Positions 1-9,901 are shown, numbered from the stretch's first letter. The stretch is 64,000 nucleotides of DNA from Gordonia sihwensis NBRC 108236 (GCF_000333035.1 NZ_BANU01000001.1:186001-250000); one strand, 5' to 3'. The notes: a model not told the origin generated them from the letters alone. Numbers and translations: made by a program.

Positions 1-3000
1 TGAGGTCAAGAAGCCGGAGACCATCAACTACCGCACGCTCAAGCCCGAGAAGGACGGCCTGTTCTGCGAGAAGATCTTCGGACCGACTCGCGACTGGGAG
101 TGCTACTGCGGCAAGTACAAGCGCGTGCGCTTCAAGGGCATCATCTGTGAGCGCTGCGGCGTCGAGGTGACCAAGGCCAAGGTGCGCCGTGAGCGCATGG
201 GCCACATCGAGCTGGCCGCCCCGGTCACGCACATCTGGTACTTCAAGGGTGTGCCGAGCCGGCTGGGCTACCTGCTCGACCTGGCGCCGAAGGATCTCGA
301 GAAGATCATCTACTTCGCCGCCTACGTGATCACCGCCGTCGACGACGAACTGCGTCACGCCGAGCTCTCGACCCGCGAGGCCGAGATCGGTGTGGAGCGC
401 AAGGCGATCCTCGACGATCTCGAGGCCGCTCTCGCCGAGCGTCAGCAGAAGCTCGAGGCCGATCTGGCCGAGCTCGAGGCCGAGGGCGCCAAGGCCGACG
501 CCAAGCGCAAGGTCCGCGACGCCGCCGAGCGTGAGCTCAAGCGCATGCGCGACCACGCGAACCGCGAGGTCGAGGCTCTCGACGAGATCTGGGACAAGTT
601 CACCAAGCTCACCCCGGGCGACCTGATCGTCGACGAGCGTCTGTACCGCGAGCTCGAGGACCGTTTCGGCGAGTACTTCACCGGCTCGATGGGCGCCGAG
701 GCCATCAAGAAGCTGCTCGAGAACTTCGACATCGAGGCCGAGGCCGAGTCGCTGCGCGAGACGATCCGCAGCGGCAAGGGCCAGAAGAAGCTGCGCGCGT
801 TGAAGCGGCTGAAGGTCGTGGCGGCGTTCCAGCAGTCCGGCAACTCGCCCCAGGCGATGGTGCTCGACGCCGTGCCGGTGATCCCGCCGGAACTGCGCCC
901 GATGGTTCAGCTCGACGGTGGCCGCTTCGCGACCTCCGATCTGAACGATCTGTACCGCCGTGTCATCAACCGCAACAACCGTCTCAAGCGACTGATCGAC
1001 CTCGGTGCTCCCGAGATCATCGTCAACAACGAGAAGCGGATGCTGCAGGAGTCGGTGGACGCGCTGTTCGACAACGGCCGTCGCGGCCGTCCGGTCACCG
1101 GGCCGGGCAACCGCCCGCTGAAGTCCCTGAGCGACCTGCTCAAGGGCAAGCAGGGCCGATTCCGTCAGAACCTGCTCGGCAAGCGCGTCGACTACTCGGG
1201 CCGAAGCGTCATCGTCGTCGGCCCGCAGCTCAAGCTGCATCAGTGCGGCCTGCCGAAGCTGATGGCTCTGGAACTGTTCAAGCCCTTCGTGATGAAGCGT
1301 CTGGTGGATCTCAACCAGGCCCAGAACATCAAGTCGGCCAAGCGCATGGTGGAGCGTCAGCGCCCCGCCGTCTGGGATGTCCTCGAAGAGGTCATCGCCG
1401 AGCACCCGGTTCTGCTGAACCGTGCGCCGACGCTGCACCGACTCGGCATCCAGGCCTTCGAGCCGCAGCTGGTGGAGGGCAAGGCCATCCAGCTGCACCC
1501 GCTGGTCTGTGAGGCGTTCAACGCCGACTTCGACGGTGACCAGATGGCCGTGCACCTGCCGCTGTCCGCGGAGGCGCAGGCCGAGGCCCGCATCCTGATG
1601 CTGTCCTCGAACAACATCCTGTCGCCGGCATCGGGCCGCCCGCTGGCCATGCCGCGTCTGGACATGGTGACCGGCCTGTACTACCTGACCACCCAGAAGG
1701 ACGGTCTGACCGGCGAGTACACCGGTGCCACGGACGGCGACGTGGAGCGCGGCGTCTACTCGAGCCCGGCCGAGGCCATCATGGCCGTCGACCGCGGTGC
1801 GCTGACCATCCAGTCGCGCATCAAGGTGCGGCTGACCGACCAGCGTCCGCCCGCCGACGTGGAGGCGGAGCTGTTCCCGGAGGGCTGGACCCGTGGTCAG
1901 CCGTGGGAGACCGTCACCACCCTGGGACGTGTGCTGTTCAACGAGCTGCTGCCGCGCGACTACCCGTTCATCGACGAGCAGATGCCGAAGAAGCGTCAGG
2001 CCGTGATCATCAACGATCTCGCCGAGCGCTACCCGATGATCGTCGTCGCGCAGACCGTCGACAAGCTGAAGGACGTGGGCTTCTACTGGGCCACCCGCTC
2101 GGGCGTCACCGTCTCGATGTCGGACGTTCTGGTGCCGCCGGCCAAGGCAGAGATCCTGGAGCGCTACGAGGAGCGGGCCGACGGTCTGGAGCGCAAGTTC
2201 CAGCGCGGTGGTCTTACCCCCGACGAGCGTCGCGACGCCCTGGTCGAGATCTGGAAGCAGGCCACCGAAGAGGTCGGTAAGGCGCTCGAGGACTACTACC
2301 CCGACGACAACCCGATCACGATGATCCCGAAGTCGGGTGCCACGGGCAACATGACCCAGGTCCGCAACCTGTCGGGTATGAAGGGCCTGGTGACGAACCC
2401 GAAGGGTGAGTTCATCCCGCGCCCGATCAAGTCCTCGTTCCGCGAGGGCCTGACCGTTGCCGAGTACTTCATCAACACGCACGGCGCTCGTAAGGGTCTG
2501 GCGGACACGGCACTGCGTACGGCCGACTCGGGCTACCTGACCCGTCGTCTGGTGGACGTGTCGCAGGACGTCATCGTCCGCGAGACCGACTGCGGCACCG
2601 AGCGCGGCATCGTGGTGCCGCTCGGCGAGAAGCAGCCGGACGGCAGCATCATCCGCGACGCCCACGTCGAGACCTCGGCGTACGCCCGTACGCTCGCGGC
2701 CGATGCGGTCGACGCGGACGGAAACGTCGTGGTGGAGCGCGGGCACGACCTGGGCGATCCGGCCATCGAGGCTCTCCTCGCGGCAGGCATCTCCGAGGTC
2801 AAGGTCCGTTCGGTCCTGACCTGTGCCACCGGCACCGGCGTGTGCGCGCACTGCTACGGCCGTTCGATGGCCACCGGCAAGCTCGTCGACATCGGCGAGG
2901 CCGTCGGCATCATCGCGGCGCAGTCGATCGGTGAGCCCGGCACGCAGCTGACGATGCGTACCTTCCACCAGGGTGGCGTCGGTGACGACATCACCGGTGG

Positions 3001-3880
3001 TCTGCCGCGAGTCACCGAGCTGTTCGAAGCCCGTGTCCCCAAGGGCAAGGCCCCGATCGCCGAGGTCTCGGGCCGGGTCCGCATGGAGGACGACGACCGG
3101 TTCTACAAGATCACGATCATCCCGGACGACGGGAGCGACGAGGTCGTGTACGACAAGCTGTCGAAGCGTCAGCGTCTGCGCGTGTTCCGCCACGAGGACG
3201 GCAGCGAGCGTCTGCTGGCCGACGGCGATCACGTCGAGGTCGGTCAGCAGCTCCTCGAGGGCGCTGCCGATCCGCACGAGGTGCTCCGCGTGATGGGCCC
3301 GCGTCAGGTGCAGATCCACCTGGTCAACGAGGTCCAGGAGGTGTACCGGAGCCAGGGTGTGTCGATCCACGACAAGCACGTGGAGACGATCGTCCGCCAG
3401 ATGCTGCGCCGTGTGACGATCATCGACTCCGGCGCCACCGAGTTCCTGCCCGGTTCGCTCACCGAGCGCGCCGAGTTCGAGGCGGCCAACCGGGCCGTCG
3501 TCGCCGAGGGCGGGGAGCCGGCTGCCGGCCGACCGGTCCTCATGGGCATCACGAAGGCCTCGCTGGCCACCGATTCGTGGCTGTCGGCGGCGTCGTTCCA
3601 GGAGACCACCCGCGTGCTGACCGATGCGGCGATCAACAACCGCAGCGACAAGCTCGTCGGCCTCAAGGAGAACGTGATCATCGGTAAGCTGATCCCGGCC
3701 GGTACCGGTATCAACCGCTACCGCAACATCGAGGTCCAGCCGACCGAGGAGGCCCGCGCAGCGGCGTACGCCCTGCCGACCTACGACGACACCTACTACA
3801 GCCCGGACGGCACCTTCGGTGCCCCGAGCGGTGCCGCCGTTCCGCTGGACGACTACGGCTTCGGCAGCGACTTCCGCTGA
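1..3880 (+). CDS. rpoC: DNA-directed RNA polymerase subunit beta' (5' end cut by window)
   Basis: Largest catalytic subunit of RNA polymerase. The open frame begins at base 2 with no start codon, so the gene enters from outside the window. About 1292 residues are present, against roughly 1316 in M. tuberculosis RpoC, so only some 25-40 residues are missing. The zinc-ribbon cysteines (CYC then CERC) lie at about 104-160. The invariant catalytic motif NADFDGD, whose three Asp bind Mg2+, is encoded at 1520-1540. The late motifs TFHQGG and the trigger-loop/bridge region are intact. rpoB should lie just upstream. A strong hairpin directly follows the stop codon. Identification is certain. Confidence 0.99.
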   Translation, partial: EVKKPETINYRTLKPEKDGLFCEKIFGPTRDWECYCGKYKRVRFKGIICERCGVEVTKAKVRRERMGHIELAAPVTHIWYFKGVPSRLGYLLDLAPKDLEKIIYFAAYVITAVDDELRHAELSTREAEIGVERKAILDDLEAALAERQQKLEADLAELEAEGAKADAKRKVRDAAERELKRMRDHANREVEALDEIWDKFTKLTPGDLIVDERLYRELEDRFGEYFTGSMGAEAIKKLLENFDIEAEAESLRETIRSGKGQKKLRALKRLKVVAAFQQSGNSPQAMVLDAVPVIPPELRPMVQLDGGRFATSDLNDLYRRVINRNNRLKRLIDLGAPEIIVNNEKRMLQESVDALFDNGRRGRPVTGPGNRPLKSLSDLLKGKQGRFRQNLLGKRVDYSGRSVIVVGPQLKLHQCGLPKLMALELFKPFVMKRLVDLNQAQNIKSAKRMVERQRPAVWDVLEEVIAEHPVLLNRAPTLHRLGIQAFEPQLVEGKAIQLHPLVCEAFNADFDGDQMAVHLPLSAEAQAEARILMLSSNNILSPASGRPLAMPRLDMVTGLYYLTTQKDGLTGEYTGATDGDVERGVYSSPAEAIMAVDRGALTIQSRIKVRLTDQRPPADVEAELFPEGWTRGQPWETVTTLGRVLFNELLPRDYPFIDEQMPKKRQAVIINDLAERYPMIVVAQTVDKLKDVGFYWATRSGVTVSMSDVLVPPAKAEILERYEERADGLERKFQRGGLTPDERRDALVEIWKQATEEVGKALEDYYPDDNPITMIPKSGATGNMTQVRNLSGMKGLVTNPKGEFIPRPIKSSFREGLTVAEYFINTHGARKGLADTALRTADSGYLTRRLVDVSQDVIVRETDCGTERGIVVPLGEKQPDGSIIRDAHVETSAYARTLAADAVDADGNVVVERGHDLGDPAIEALLAAGISEVKVRSVLTCATGTGVCAHCYGRSMATGKLVDIGEAVGIIAAQSIGEPGTQLTMRTFHQGGVGDDITGGLPRVTELFEARVPKGKAPIAEVSGRVRMEDDDRFYKITIIPDDGSDEVVYDKLSKRQRLRVFRHEDGSERLLADGDHVEVGQQLLEGAADPHEVLRVMGPRQVQIHLVNEVQEVYRSQGVSIHDKHVETIVRQMLRRVTIIDSGATEFLPGSLTERAEFEAANRAVVAEGGEPAAGRPVLMGITKASLATDSWLSAASFQETTRVLTDAAINNRSDKLVGLKENVIIGKLIPAGTGINRYRNIEVQPTEEARAAAYALPTYDDTYYSPDGTFGAPSGAAVPLDDYGFGSDFR

Positions 3881-3893
3881 TCCGACCGAACGC

Positions 3894-3925
3894 AGGGTCC
3901 CGTCTCCATCCGGAGGCGGGACCCT
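3894..3925 (+). terminator. Intrinsic terminator after rpoC
   Basis: A 14-bp stem (3894-3907 pairing with 3912-3925, one G-T pair) closes a 4-nt loop 13 bases after the rpoC stop. The T-tract is poor, as is usual in high-GC actinobacteria. It most likely ends the rpoB-rpoC transcript. Confidence 0.85.
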
Positions 3926-3963
3926 CGTCGTTTCGTGCCTCGACCCGGCGAACGCCGCCGATT

Positions 3964-3977
3964 TAGAACGTGTTCTA
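3964..3977. promoter_or_regulatory. KstR-like palindromic operator
   Basis: TAGAACGTGTTCTA is a perfect inverted repeat (TAGAAC, 2-nt spacer, GTTCTA). It fits the TnnAACnnGTTnnA consensus recalled for the cholesterol-responsive TetR repressor KstR. It ends 10 bases before the ATG of the SRPBCC gene, a position where a bound repressor would block transcription or initiation. The match is visible; assignment to KstR is inference, since other TetR proteins use similar half-sites. Confidence 0.5.
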
Positions 3978-3987
3978 CGATGGCCGC

Positions 3988-4434
3988 ATGGCTCTGATCA
4001 CCGACAGTTCGATCGACATCGACGCTCCCGCCGTCGTGGTGTGGCAGGTGCTGACCGACTTCGATGCGTACGGCGAATGGAATCCCTTCCAGGTGGAGTG
4101 CCGATCCACCCTGCGGCCGGGCGATCCGATCGACATGCGCTTCCGGCTCGGTCCGGGCGGGCTGAAACGGACGCGTGAGTACATCGACGCCGTCGACGAG
4201 GGCCGGTCGTTCTCCTATCGGATGAAGCCCGCGCCGTTCGGCGCGGTGCGCAGCCTGCGCAGGCACACCGTGGTGGACCTCGGCGACGGACGCAGCCGTT
4301 ACGAGTCGCACTTCGAGATCACCGGCCCGGCGTCGGGCATCGTCAAGCTGCTGTTCGGCAAGGAGCTCGTCGCGAAGTTCGCTGCCGTGACGCGGGCTCT
4401 GGCGCCACGTGCGGAGGAACTCGCCCGGGAATGA
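3988..4434 (+). CDS. SRPBCC-fold (polyketide cyclase/START-like) protein
   Basis: A 148-residue protein of the SRPBCC superfamily, small single-domain proteins with a deep hydrophobic ligand cavity. The typical opening is visible: an Ile-Asp-Ala-Pro strand, then VWQVLTDFDAYGEWNPF (the D-x-x-x-x-x-W-N-P signature), followed by alternating beta strands and a long C-terminal helix. The ATG at 3988 is chosen because the upstream in-frame codon would place the start inside the palindromic operator. Ligand and reaction cannot be read from sequence. The KstR-like box suggests a link to sterol or lipid metabolism. It converges on the esterase gene. Confidence 0.8.
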   Translation: MALITDSSIDIDAPAVVVWQVLTDFDAYGEWNPFQVECRSTLRPGDPIDMRFRLGPGGLKRTREYIDAVDEGRSFSYRMKPAPFGAVRSLRRHTVVDLGDGRSRYESHFEITGPASGIVKLLFGKELVAKFAAVTRALAPRAEELARE

Positions 4435-4450
4435 GCGCGGCGTGCGCTCA
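4432..4450. terminator. Short shared hairpin between convergent genes
   Basis: TGAGCGC-ggcgt-GCGCTCA is a perfect 7-bp stem. Both stop codons, of the SRPBCC gene on + and the esterase gene on -, lie inside its arms. Probably a bidirectional terminator; the stem is short. Confidence 0.45.
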
Positions 4451-5437
4451 GGCGCCGATCGCGCGCGCGATCATCGGCCATGAATTGCGAAGGTCGGCGT
4501 AGAACAGGCCCCAGGTGTGGACGCCGTCGGGCCGGTGCACGAAGGTGTGCGGGATACCCAGGGCGCTCAGCCGGTCGGCCATATTCGTGGTGCACCGCAG
4601 TGCGATGGCCTCCATGATGTTGCCACCGACGAGCCCGCCGCCGGTGCGCAGCGGATCACCGTCGACGGGACCGGGCAGGCCCGAACCCGCCGACAGGTAG
4701 ACGGCGGTGCCGCGCAGCTTGGCGGCATTGAGCACTGGATCGTGGGCACGCCAGGCCGGGCCGCCGGGAGGTCCCCACATATTGAGCACGTTGCCGCCGC
4801 CGCGGGCGACGATCGCCGTGGCCGCGATGGTGCCGAGCGGATCGGCGGCACCGGGACAGCCGCTGTACGCGGCCACGGCGCGGTACTTTCCGGGTGCCTG
4901 CGTCGCGAGGTCGAGTGCCGGACCGGCGGACATGGAGACACCCGAGAGTGCGCTGACTCCGTTGGTGCGGAAGGCTCGGTTCACCGCTGCGGGGAGCTCC
5001 CGGTTGACGAAGGTCTGCCACTTGTTGCGGCCGAGGATCGGGTCGTCGGAGATCCAGTCGGTCATCATCGAGAACCGTCCGCCGATCGGCAGGACCACAT
5101 TGGTGCGCTTATCGGCGAAGAACCGGCGAACCGGTGTGTTGTTGTACCAGGAGATCCCGTCCTCGGCGCCGCCGGCGCCCGGGAGCATGTAGAAAGTCGG
5201 AAGTCCGCTCGGCCGTCCGGCGGGATGCAACACGTGCGCGCGGATCGTGCGGTGCATCGACGGCGAGTACACCGAGATCAGGCTGACGGTGGCACTGATC
5301 CGCTGTTCCGCGGTCACGCGGGGCGCCGCATCGGCCGGAGCGGCGGGCGGCACCAGGAGCGCCATCGTGCCGGCGAGGGCGATGATCGCGAGGCGTGCGA
5401 TCCAGGGCATGCGTCGAGTGGTGCGAGTTCCTGCCAT
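4448..5437 (-). CDS. Secreted antigen-85-like esterase/mycolyltransferase family protein
   Basis: An exported alpha/beta hydrolase of 329 residues related to the antigen 85 and esterase D families that act on trehalose mycolates in the envelope. A basic N-terminus (about 1-15) precedes a hydrophobic stretch and an Ala-rich cleavage region near residue 37, a classical signal peptide. The nucleophile elbow LSGVSMSAG puts Ser168 where Ag85 has its catalytic Ser. The C-terminal GVHTWGLF and SWP segment carries the likely catalytic His307. The ATG at 5437 is preferred over one 45 bases upstream because it starts the signal peptide directly. Whether it transfers mycolate or only hydrolyses esters is not decided by sequence. 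Confidence 0.85.
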   Translation of the reverse strand: MAGTRTTRRMPWIARLAIIALAGTMALLVPPAAPADAAPRVTAEQRISATVSLISVYSPSMHRTIRAHVLHPAGRPSGLPTFYMLPGAGGAEDGISWYNNTPVRRFFADKRTNVVLPIGGRFSMMTDWISDDPILGRNKWQTFVNRELPAAVNRAFRTNGVSALSGVSMSAGPALDLATQAPGKYRAVAAYSGCPGAADPLGTIAATAIVARGGGNVLNMWGPPGGPAWRAHDPVLNAAKLRGTAVYLSAGSGLPGPVDGDPLRTGGGLVGGNIMEAIALRCTTNMADRLSALGIPHTFVHRPDGVHTWGLFYADLRNSWPMIARAIGA

Positions 5438-5554
5438 ACAGGTCACCGTACGAGACGGGTGTGACGGATGGGAAACCGGCAAAGCCGGTCGTTTCTGAAT
5501 CGATAGCGTCGCGAGACTCGGCCCCCGTCGCCGGCGTGCGTTCGCGAGGAATGG

Positions 5555-5638
5555 ATTTGTGCCACCTCCACCTGGGTGAAGTCAGATTTGTGCCACGTCG
5601 TCCGTTCGGCCGAAACGAACCCGGAATCTGGCACGAAT
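5555..5638. repeat. Repeated GTGCCA elements upstream of the secreted protein gene
   Basis: ATTTGTGCCAC occurs at 5555-5565 and 5586-5596. The inverted form TGGCACGAAT lies at 5629-5638. The second and third copies can pair (10 bp, one G-T) around a 33-nt loop, just upstream of the gene starting at 5689. This could be a multi-site operator or leader structure; no known motif was recognised. Confidence 0.4.
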
Positions 5639-5688
5639 TATGATTCGACCGATTTGCGAAGAGATCCGCCCCCTTCTGGAGAAGAACT

Positions 5689-8193
5689 GTGACTGAGCCC
5701 ATGAACCGTGCGCAGCGCCGCGCACTCGATCGCGCCGAAGGCGCGCGCCGCCGCCGGCTGAAGAAGGGGATCGCTGCGGTGGGAGCCGTCGCGGCTCTGG
5801 GTGCAGGTGCGGCCATGGCTCCCGCGGGTCACGCCTTCGCGGAGACCTCGACCAGCGCGATCGCCGGGCTGGGCGATCTGGACCCGAACGCGATCCTCGG
5901 GATGCTCGACGATCCGATGGTCTCCCAGTTCGTCGAGATGTGCCGGACGGGTGCGCTCGCGACCGGTCCGGACTCGTCGAAGAGCACGGAGTTCGATCCG
6001 GCGGCCCCGCCGCAGGCGATCGCGGACTGCAAGGGTTCCAACGGAACGGGCGTCGCGTTGGTGCTGCCCGAGACTCTCGAGGTCGGCCAGGCGGCCGAGA
6101 ACATGGTGCTCGACCTCGGTGACGACATCAACCTGCTCGTCGTCAAGTACCGGATGGGGGAGCGGAACCTGCTCGAGATCCTCGGCGGCGTCACCCTCGG
6201 CAGCGACCTGGTGAAGGGCGCTGCATCCGCGCTGGGCATGCCGAGGGTCGATCCGGGCGCGTTCGACAAGTACAAGACCTACGCCGAGATCCAGCGCGAC
6301 GCGGCCCTGCCGGTGAACAGGGCGGCGAAGGACGGATGCCTCCAGAACGACGGATCGATCAAGAACACGGTGCTGGGCGGCTGCTTCTTCGTCGGCGGTA
6401 CGAAGGTCACCAAGGGCGAGGATCTCAATCTCGAGAAGCGCACCGAGGCGCTCAAGCTCGCCGAATACCTGACCAACCACAAGTACGACTACACCCAGCC
6501 GCAGGATCTGCCTGCTCCGGTGAAGCCGATCGGCAGTTCCACCATCGTCGGCGACGGCATCAACGTCGCGCTGTCGATGCGCGGGGGAACCGCGCTTGCG
6601 CAGACCGCCAACGCGCTGGCGGTAGCGCTCGCGGGCGCCGATCACGGGCGGACGTCGACCGCGCAGTCGCAGCTGGGTCTCGCGTCCGCGGTGAACATGG
6701 ACACCAGCGACATCAAGTTCACCTGGTTCGGACAGGAACTCGACTTCACCCAGCTGCGCAATGCGGGTCTTCTCGACTCCAGCCTCGCGGGTGAGGCCGG
6801 GGCCGACGCCGCCGGAATGCTCGATCTGGTCGACGGCATCAACGGCAACCTGCCGGGTCTGAAGGAGGTGGCCTGCTTCGGCTTCCAGACGCGGGCGACG
6901 GCGGAGGGCCTCGGTTCGTGTACCAACGCCCTCGGCACGTTCGACTACTACAAGGATCTGCGTCCGGTCACCGACGGCGGTCACCGCCAGGAGCAGTGGG
7001 GACTGACCGACGTCACGTCGTTGCTCTTCGGCAACGATGCGCTGCTGAAGCAGATGGCACCGCTGCTGTCGGGCGACGGCGACCTCGGCTCGATGATGGA
7101 CACTCCGTTCGTGGCCGACGTGCTCAAGGCGCTGATGTCCGGCGAGGACCGGATCAAGTTCGCCAAGGACTTCGTGCGGTTCACCAAGGACGTGCAGACG
7201 GTGTACGCCAAGGAACCGGTGTTCGAGGCCGACGGGGTGACCCCGAAGCTCGATGCCGACGGCAAGCAGGTGATGCGGGTCAAGACCGCCCCGCGGATGG
7301 TCGGCGTGTACGAGTGGGTCAATGAGGAGTACCAGGCGCCGGTCGTCGACGAGAACGGCGCTCCCGTCATCGACGAGGAGACCGGCGAGCAGAAGACCGA
7401 GACCAAGACCAGGTCGGTGAAGAAGCCCAAGCTCGGTCCCGACGGCAAGCAGCTGATGGAGCAGGCCACCGATGAGTCCGGTGCGCCGATCCTCGATCCG
7501 GTGGTGGAGCGGACCGTCACCGCGCACTGGCTGACCAGTGATTATGGACTGCGCAACCCGATCACCGTGGAATGGCTCGGACACCAGATCGTGTTCTTCC
7601 CGCCGGTGGAGGTGAACGGCAGCACTCGCCCGAACCTGATCGGACTGCCGCAGATCACGAGGATCACTCAGGGTGCGCACGCCGGCCTGCTGCCGAAGAT
7701 CAGCCTGGTGCAGGTGAACAATCCGTTCGGACTCGGCACCCTGAGCTTCGACAACCCCTTCGATCCCATCGGGACACTGCGCAACTACCTGAACACTGTC
7801 ACGATCGGCGACGACGTGAAGTTCGCCAAGAACCTGATCGACGGGCTCACTGCGAAGCCGACAGGGCCGACAGAGCCGGGGAGTCCTGTCGAGCCGACGC
7901 AGGATGACGACACGGCGACCCTCGCCGCGGTCACCGCCTCCGCTCCCGAGCGTGCGCTCGACGACGCGGTCGTCGGCGACCCGTCGACGAATCTGCCGCC
8001 GATGATCGTCAACCCGGCTCCGGAGCCGGCTCCGATCGAGATCGTCGAGCCCGCGCCGTCCCAGGAGACGCCGACCCAGGATTCGCCGTCTGAGGAGCCC
8101 GACACCGAGACGCCTGCGAGCGAGACCCCTGCGAGCGACCAGCCCGCGCCGGAGACTTCCGCCACCGAGCCCGAGCCCGCCCTCGCGGGCTGA
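5689..8193 (+). CDS. Large secreted protein of unknown function with Pro/Glu/Thr-rich tail
   Basis: An 834-residue exported protein I do not recognise. The GTG start has a good ribosome binding site (GGAGAA about 6 bases upstream); an ATG 12 bases later is an alternative. Residues 1-55 are strongly basic, with runs of Arg and Lys, followed by an Ala/Gly-rich hydrophobic segment ending near HAFAET, so a Sec or possibly Tat signal peptide. The body (about 55-720) contains paired cysteines and several repeated-looking DGD and ENGAPV type segments. The last 110 residues are low-complexity Pro/Glu/Thr/Ser, typical of a cell-wall-spanning or disordered region. No transmembrane anchor or LPXTG-type sorting motif is seen at the end. 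It stands alone between divergent and co-directional unrelated genes. Confidence 0.75.
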   Translation: MTEPMNRAQRRALDRAEGARRRRLKKGIAAVGAVAALGAGAAMAPAGHAFAETSTSAIAGLGDLDPNAILGMLDDPMVSQFVEMCRTGALATGPDSSKSTEFDPAAPPQAIADCKGSNGTGVALVLPETLEVGQAAENMVLDLGDDINLLVVKYRMGERNLLEILGGVTLGSDLVKGAASALGMPRVDPGAFDKYKTYAEIQRDAALPVNRAAKDGCLQNDGSIKNTVLGGCFFVGGTKVTKGEDLNLEKRTEALKLAEYLTNHKYDYTQPQDLPAPVKPIGSSTIVGDGINVALSMRGGTALAQTANALAVALAGADHGRTSTAQSQLGLASAVNMDTSDIKFTWFGQELDFTQLRNAGLLDSSLAGEAGADAAGMLDLVDGINGNLPGLKEVACFGFQTRATAEGLGSCTNALGTFDYYKDLRPVTDGGHRQEQWGLTDVTSLLFGNDALLKQMAPLLSGDGDLGSMMDTPFVADVLKALMSGEDRIKFAKDFVRFTKDVQTVYAKEPVFEADGVTPKLDADGKQVMRVKTAPRMVGVYEWVNEEYQAPVVDENGAPVIDEETGEQKTETKTRSVKKPKLGPDGKQLMEQATDESGAPILDPVVERTVTAHWLTSDYGLRNPITVEWLGHQIVFFPPVEVNGSTRPNLIGLPQITRITQGAHAGLLPKISLVQVNNPFGLGTLSFDNPFDPIGTLRNYLNTVTIGDDVKFAKNLIDGLTAKPTGPTEPGSPVEPTQDDDTATLAAVTASAPERALDDAVVGDPSTNLPPMIVNPAPEPAPIEIVEPAPSQETPTQDSPSEEPDTETPASETPASDQPAPETSATEPEPALAG
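8174..8191 (+). terminator. Small hairpin at the end of the secreted protein gene
   Basis: AGCCCGC-cctc-GCGGGCT forms a perfect 7-bp stem overlapping the last codons of the gene. Weak candidate terminator. Confidence 0.3.
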
Positions 8194-8225
8194 TCCGCCC
8201 GCCGGTGTTCCCATACAGTTGACGC

Positions 8226-9329
8226 ATGGGTGTCCCGACCCGCTACCGATGGCTGCTCCACGTCGACCTCGACCAGTTCCAGGTCTCCGTGGAGCGGCAG
8301 CGGCGACCGGAGTTGGTCGGACAGGCGGTGATCGTCGGCGGGGACGGCGATCCGACGCGTGCCCGGCAGGTGGTGACCTGCGCCTCGTACGAGGCGCGCG
8401 CGGACGGAGTACGGGCAGGTATGCCGATGCGCGCCGCGAGCAAGAAGGCGCCCGACGCGGTATTCCTCCCGCTCGACATGGGGGAGTACGAAGCCGCATC
8501 CGAGCGCGTGATGGACGTCCTCCGGGGATTCGGCGATGCACTCGAGGTGTGGGGCTGGGATGAGGCCTATCTGGGAATCGAAGACCGCGCGGGCCCGCGT
8601 CTGCTGAGTGCCGCTGACGTCATCGAGACGGCGCGGAGCATCAGGCGAGCGGTGGTGGCGGCGACCGGGTTGGACTGCTGCGTGGGCGTCTCCGACAACA
8701 AACAGCGTGCCAAGGCGGCGACCGGATTCGCGAAGCAGGCCGTCCGGAGTCCGGAGGCCGGCGAGGAACAGCGGGTCTTCGTGCTCGACGACGGCAACTG
8801 GGCCTCGCTGATGAACCACCGTCCCTGCCGCGAACTGTGGAGTGTGGGATCGCGGACCGCGGCCAAGCTGTCGGCCGCAGGAATCGACACGGTGGCGCAG
8901 CTCGCCGCCGCCGATCGAGACGACTTGACGGCGATGTTCGGCCCGCACCAGGGCGACTGGCTGTACGTGCTGTGCCGGGGCGGAGGCGATGACGCGATCT
9001 CCGACGAGCCGCGGATCGCCAAGTCGCATTCGAAGGCGCGGACCTACGACACCGACCTCACCGATCCCGGCCGACTGCACGAGGCGGTGCGGGCCCTCAC
9101 CGAGGAGGTGCTCGAACAGGTGGTCGCGGAGGGGCGCACCCCGTTCCGTGTCGGCCTCACCGTACGGACGGCCACATTCTTCACCAGAACCAAGATGCGT
9201 AAGCTGCCGGCTCCGACGACGTCTCTCGAGGCGATCGCGGCTGTCGCGGACGATCTGCTCGACGCCTTCGAGATCGACCGGCCGATCAGACTGCTCGCGG
9301 TGCGGCTGGAACTGCTCGACCCGGAGTGA
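8226..9329 (+). CDS. dinB: DNA polymerase IV, DinB2 type (Y family)
   Basis: A translesion DNA polymerase of 367 residues. HVDLDQF (Asp14, Asp16) and VWGWDEAYL (Asp112, Glu113) supply the catalytic acidic residues. GVSDNKQRAKAAT is the palm/thumb junction, and a little-finger domain follows. The variant motifs DLDQF and WGWDEAYL mark the mycobacterial DinB2 (Rv3056) branch rather than canonical DinB1, which has DMDxFF. The steric-gate position (Leu14 in M. smegmatis DinB2, an aromatic residue in most Y-family enzymes) is Gln19 here. No mycobacterial LexA box was seen upstream. No clear beta-clamp-binding tail is visible at the C-terminus, consistent with DinB2. Confidence 0.93.
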   Translation: MGVPTRYRWLLHVDLDQFQVSVERQRRPELVGQAVIVGGDGDPTRARQVVTCASYEARADGVRAGMPMRAASKKAPDAVFLPLDMGEYEAASERVMDVLRGFGDALEVWGWDEAYLGIEDRAGPRLLSAADVIETARSIRRAVVAATGLDCCVGVSDNKQRAKAATGFAKQAVRSPEAGEEQRVFVLDDGNWASLMNHRPCRELWSVGSRTAAKLSAAGIDTVAQLAAADRDDLTAMFGPHQGDWLYVLCRGGGDDAISDEPRIAKSHSKARTYDTDLTDPGRLHEAVRALTEEVLEQVVAEGRTPFRVGLTVRTATFFTRTKMRKLPAPTTSLEAIAAVADDLLDAFEIDRPIRLLAVRLELLDPE

Positions 9330-9356
9330 ATCCGGCGGCAGTGCGGCCGCCGGATT
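9329..9356. terminator. Bidirectional terminator between dinB and the deaminase gene
   Basis: A perfect 11-bp stem (AATCCGGCGGC with GCCGCCGGATT, 6-nt loop) starts at the last base of dinB and sits between two convergent genes. Confidence 0.8.
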
Positions 9357-9366
9357 CCGGCGCGGG

Positions 9367-9870
9367 TCAGGTGAGGTTCACTCCGGCCGAACGAGCGTGC
9401 AACTCGCGGATCTCATCGGCCAGTTCGGGGGCCGGACCGGAGACGGGGACGTCCGGTGCGACCTCGTTGATCGGCAGGGGCGCGACCGGGCCCTCGGGCA
9501 GGCCCCACTCGGTGCGCCAGGTGCTGAGCCGGCGGGCGCCGACCGCGTAGACGATCCGCCCCAGCCCGACCCACGCGTGCCCCGCCGAACACATCGGACA
9601 GTGTTCGCCGGAGGTATAGACGGTGGCCGCGGCTCGTTGTTCCTCGGTCAGATTCTTCGCCGCCCACCGGGCGATCGCGAACTCCGGATGCCGCGTGTGG
9701 TCGCCGGCACCGACCCGGTTGCGGTCGGCGAACCGGACCATGCCCTCGGCATCGACGATCAGCGAGCCGAACGGTTCGTCGCCCGAGTCGAGCGCTTCGC
9801 GGGCGAGAGTGATGCATCGACGCAGGTGCACCAGGTCCACGTCGGTCGGTGCGGTGATCGTGTGGGTCAT
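9367..9870 (-). CDS. Nucleoside/guanine deaminase-like zinc protein
   Basis: A 167-residue member of the CMP/dCMP deaminase superfamily, cytosolic hydrolytic deaminases acting on free bases or nucleosides. The zinc site is His61 with Glu63 as proton shuttle, plus Cys91 and Cys94 in HCPMC. The first half-motif reads HPE rather than the more usual HAE or CAE. The C-terminal region after residue 110 resembles guanine-deaminase-like members, but substrate cannot be assigned. The ATG at 9870 is chosen because the longer frame upstream has low-complexity residues with no family similarity. Confidence 0.85.
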   Translation of the reverse strand: MTHTITAPTDVDLVHLRRCITLAREALDSGDEPFGSLIVDAEGMVRFADRNRVGAGDHTRHPEFAIARWAAKNLTEEQRAAATVYTSGEHCPMCSAGHAWVGLGRIVYAVGARRLSTWRTEWGLPEGPVAPLPINEVAPDVPVSGPAPELADEIRELHARSAGVNLT

Positions 9871-9901
9871 GCGGCCGACGTTACCGTGGAGAACCCCGCG
9901 G

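Noticed and set aside
8194..8225. LexA/SOS box before dinB
   Set aside because: No GAAC-n4-GTTC type dyad is present in the short gap.
5638..8541. 967-codon open frame on the minus strand opposite the secreted protein and dinB
   Set aside because: Low-complexity Arg/Gly/Val composition typical of antisense frames in high-GC DNA. It spans two well-supported genes on the other strand.
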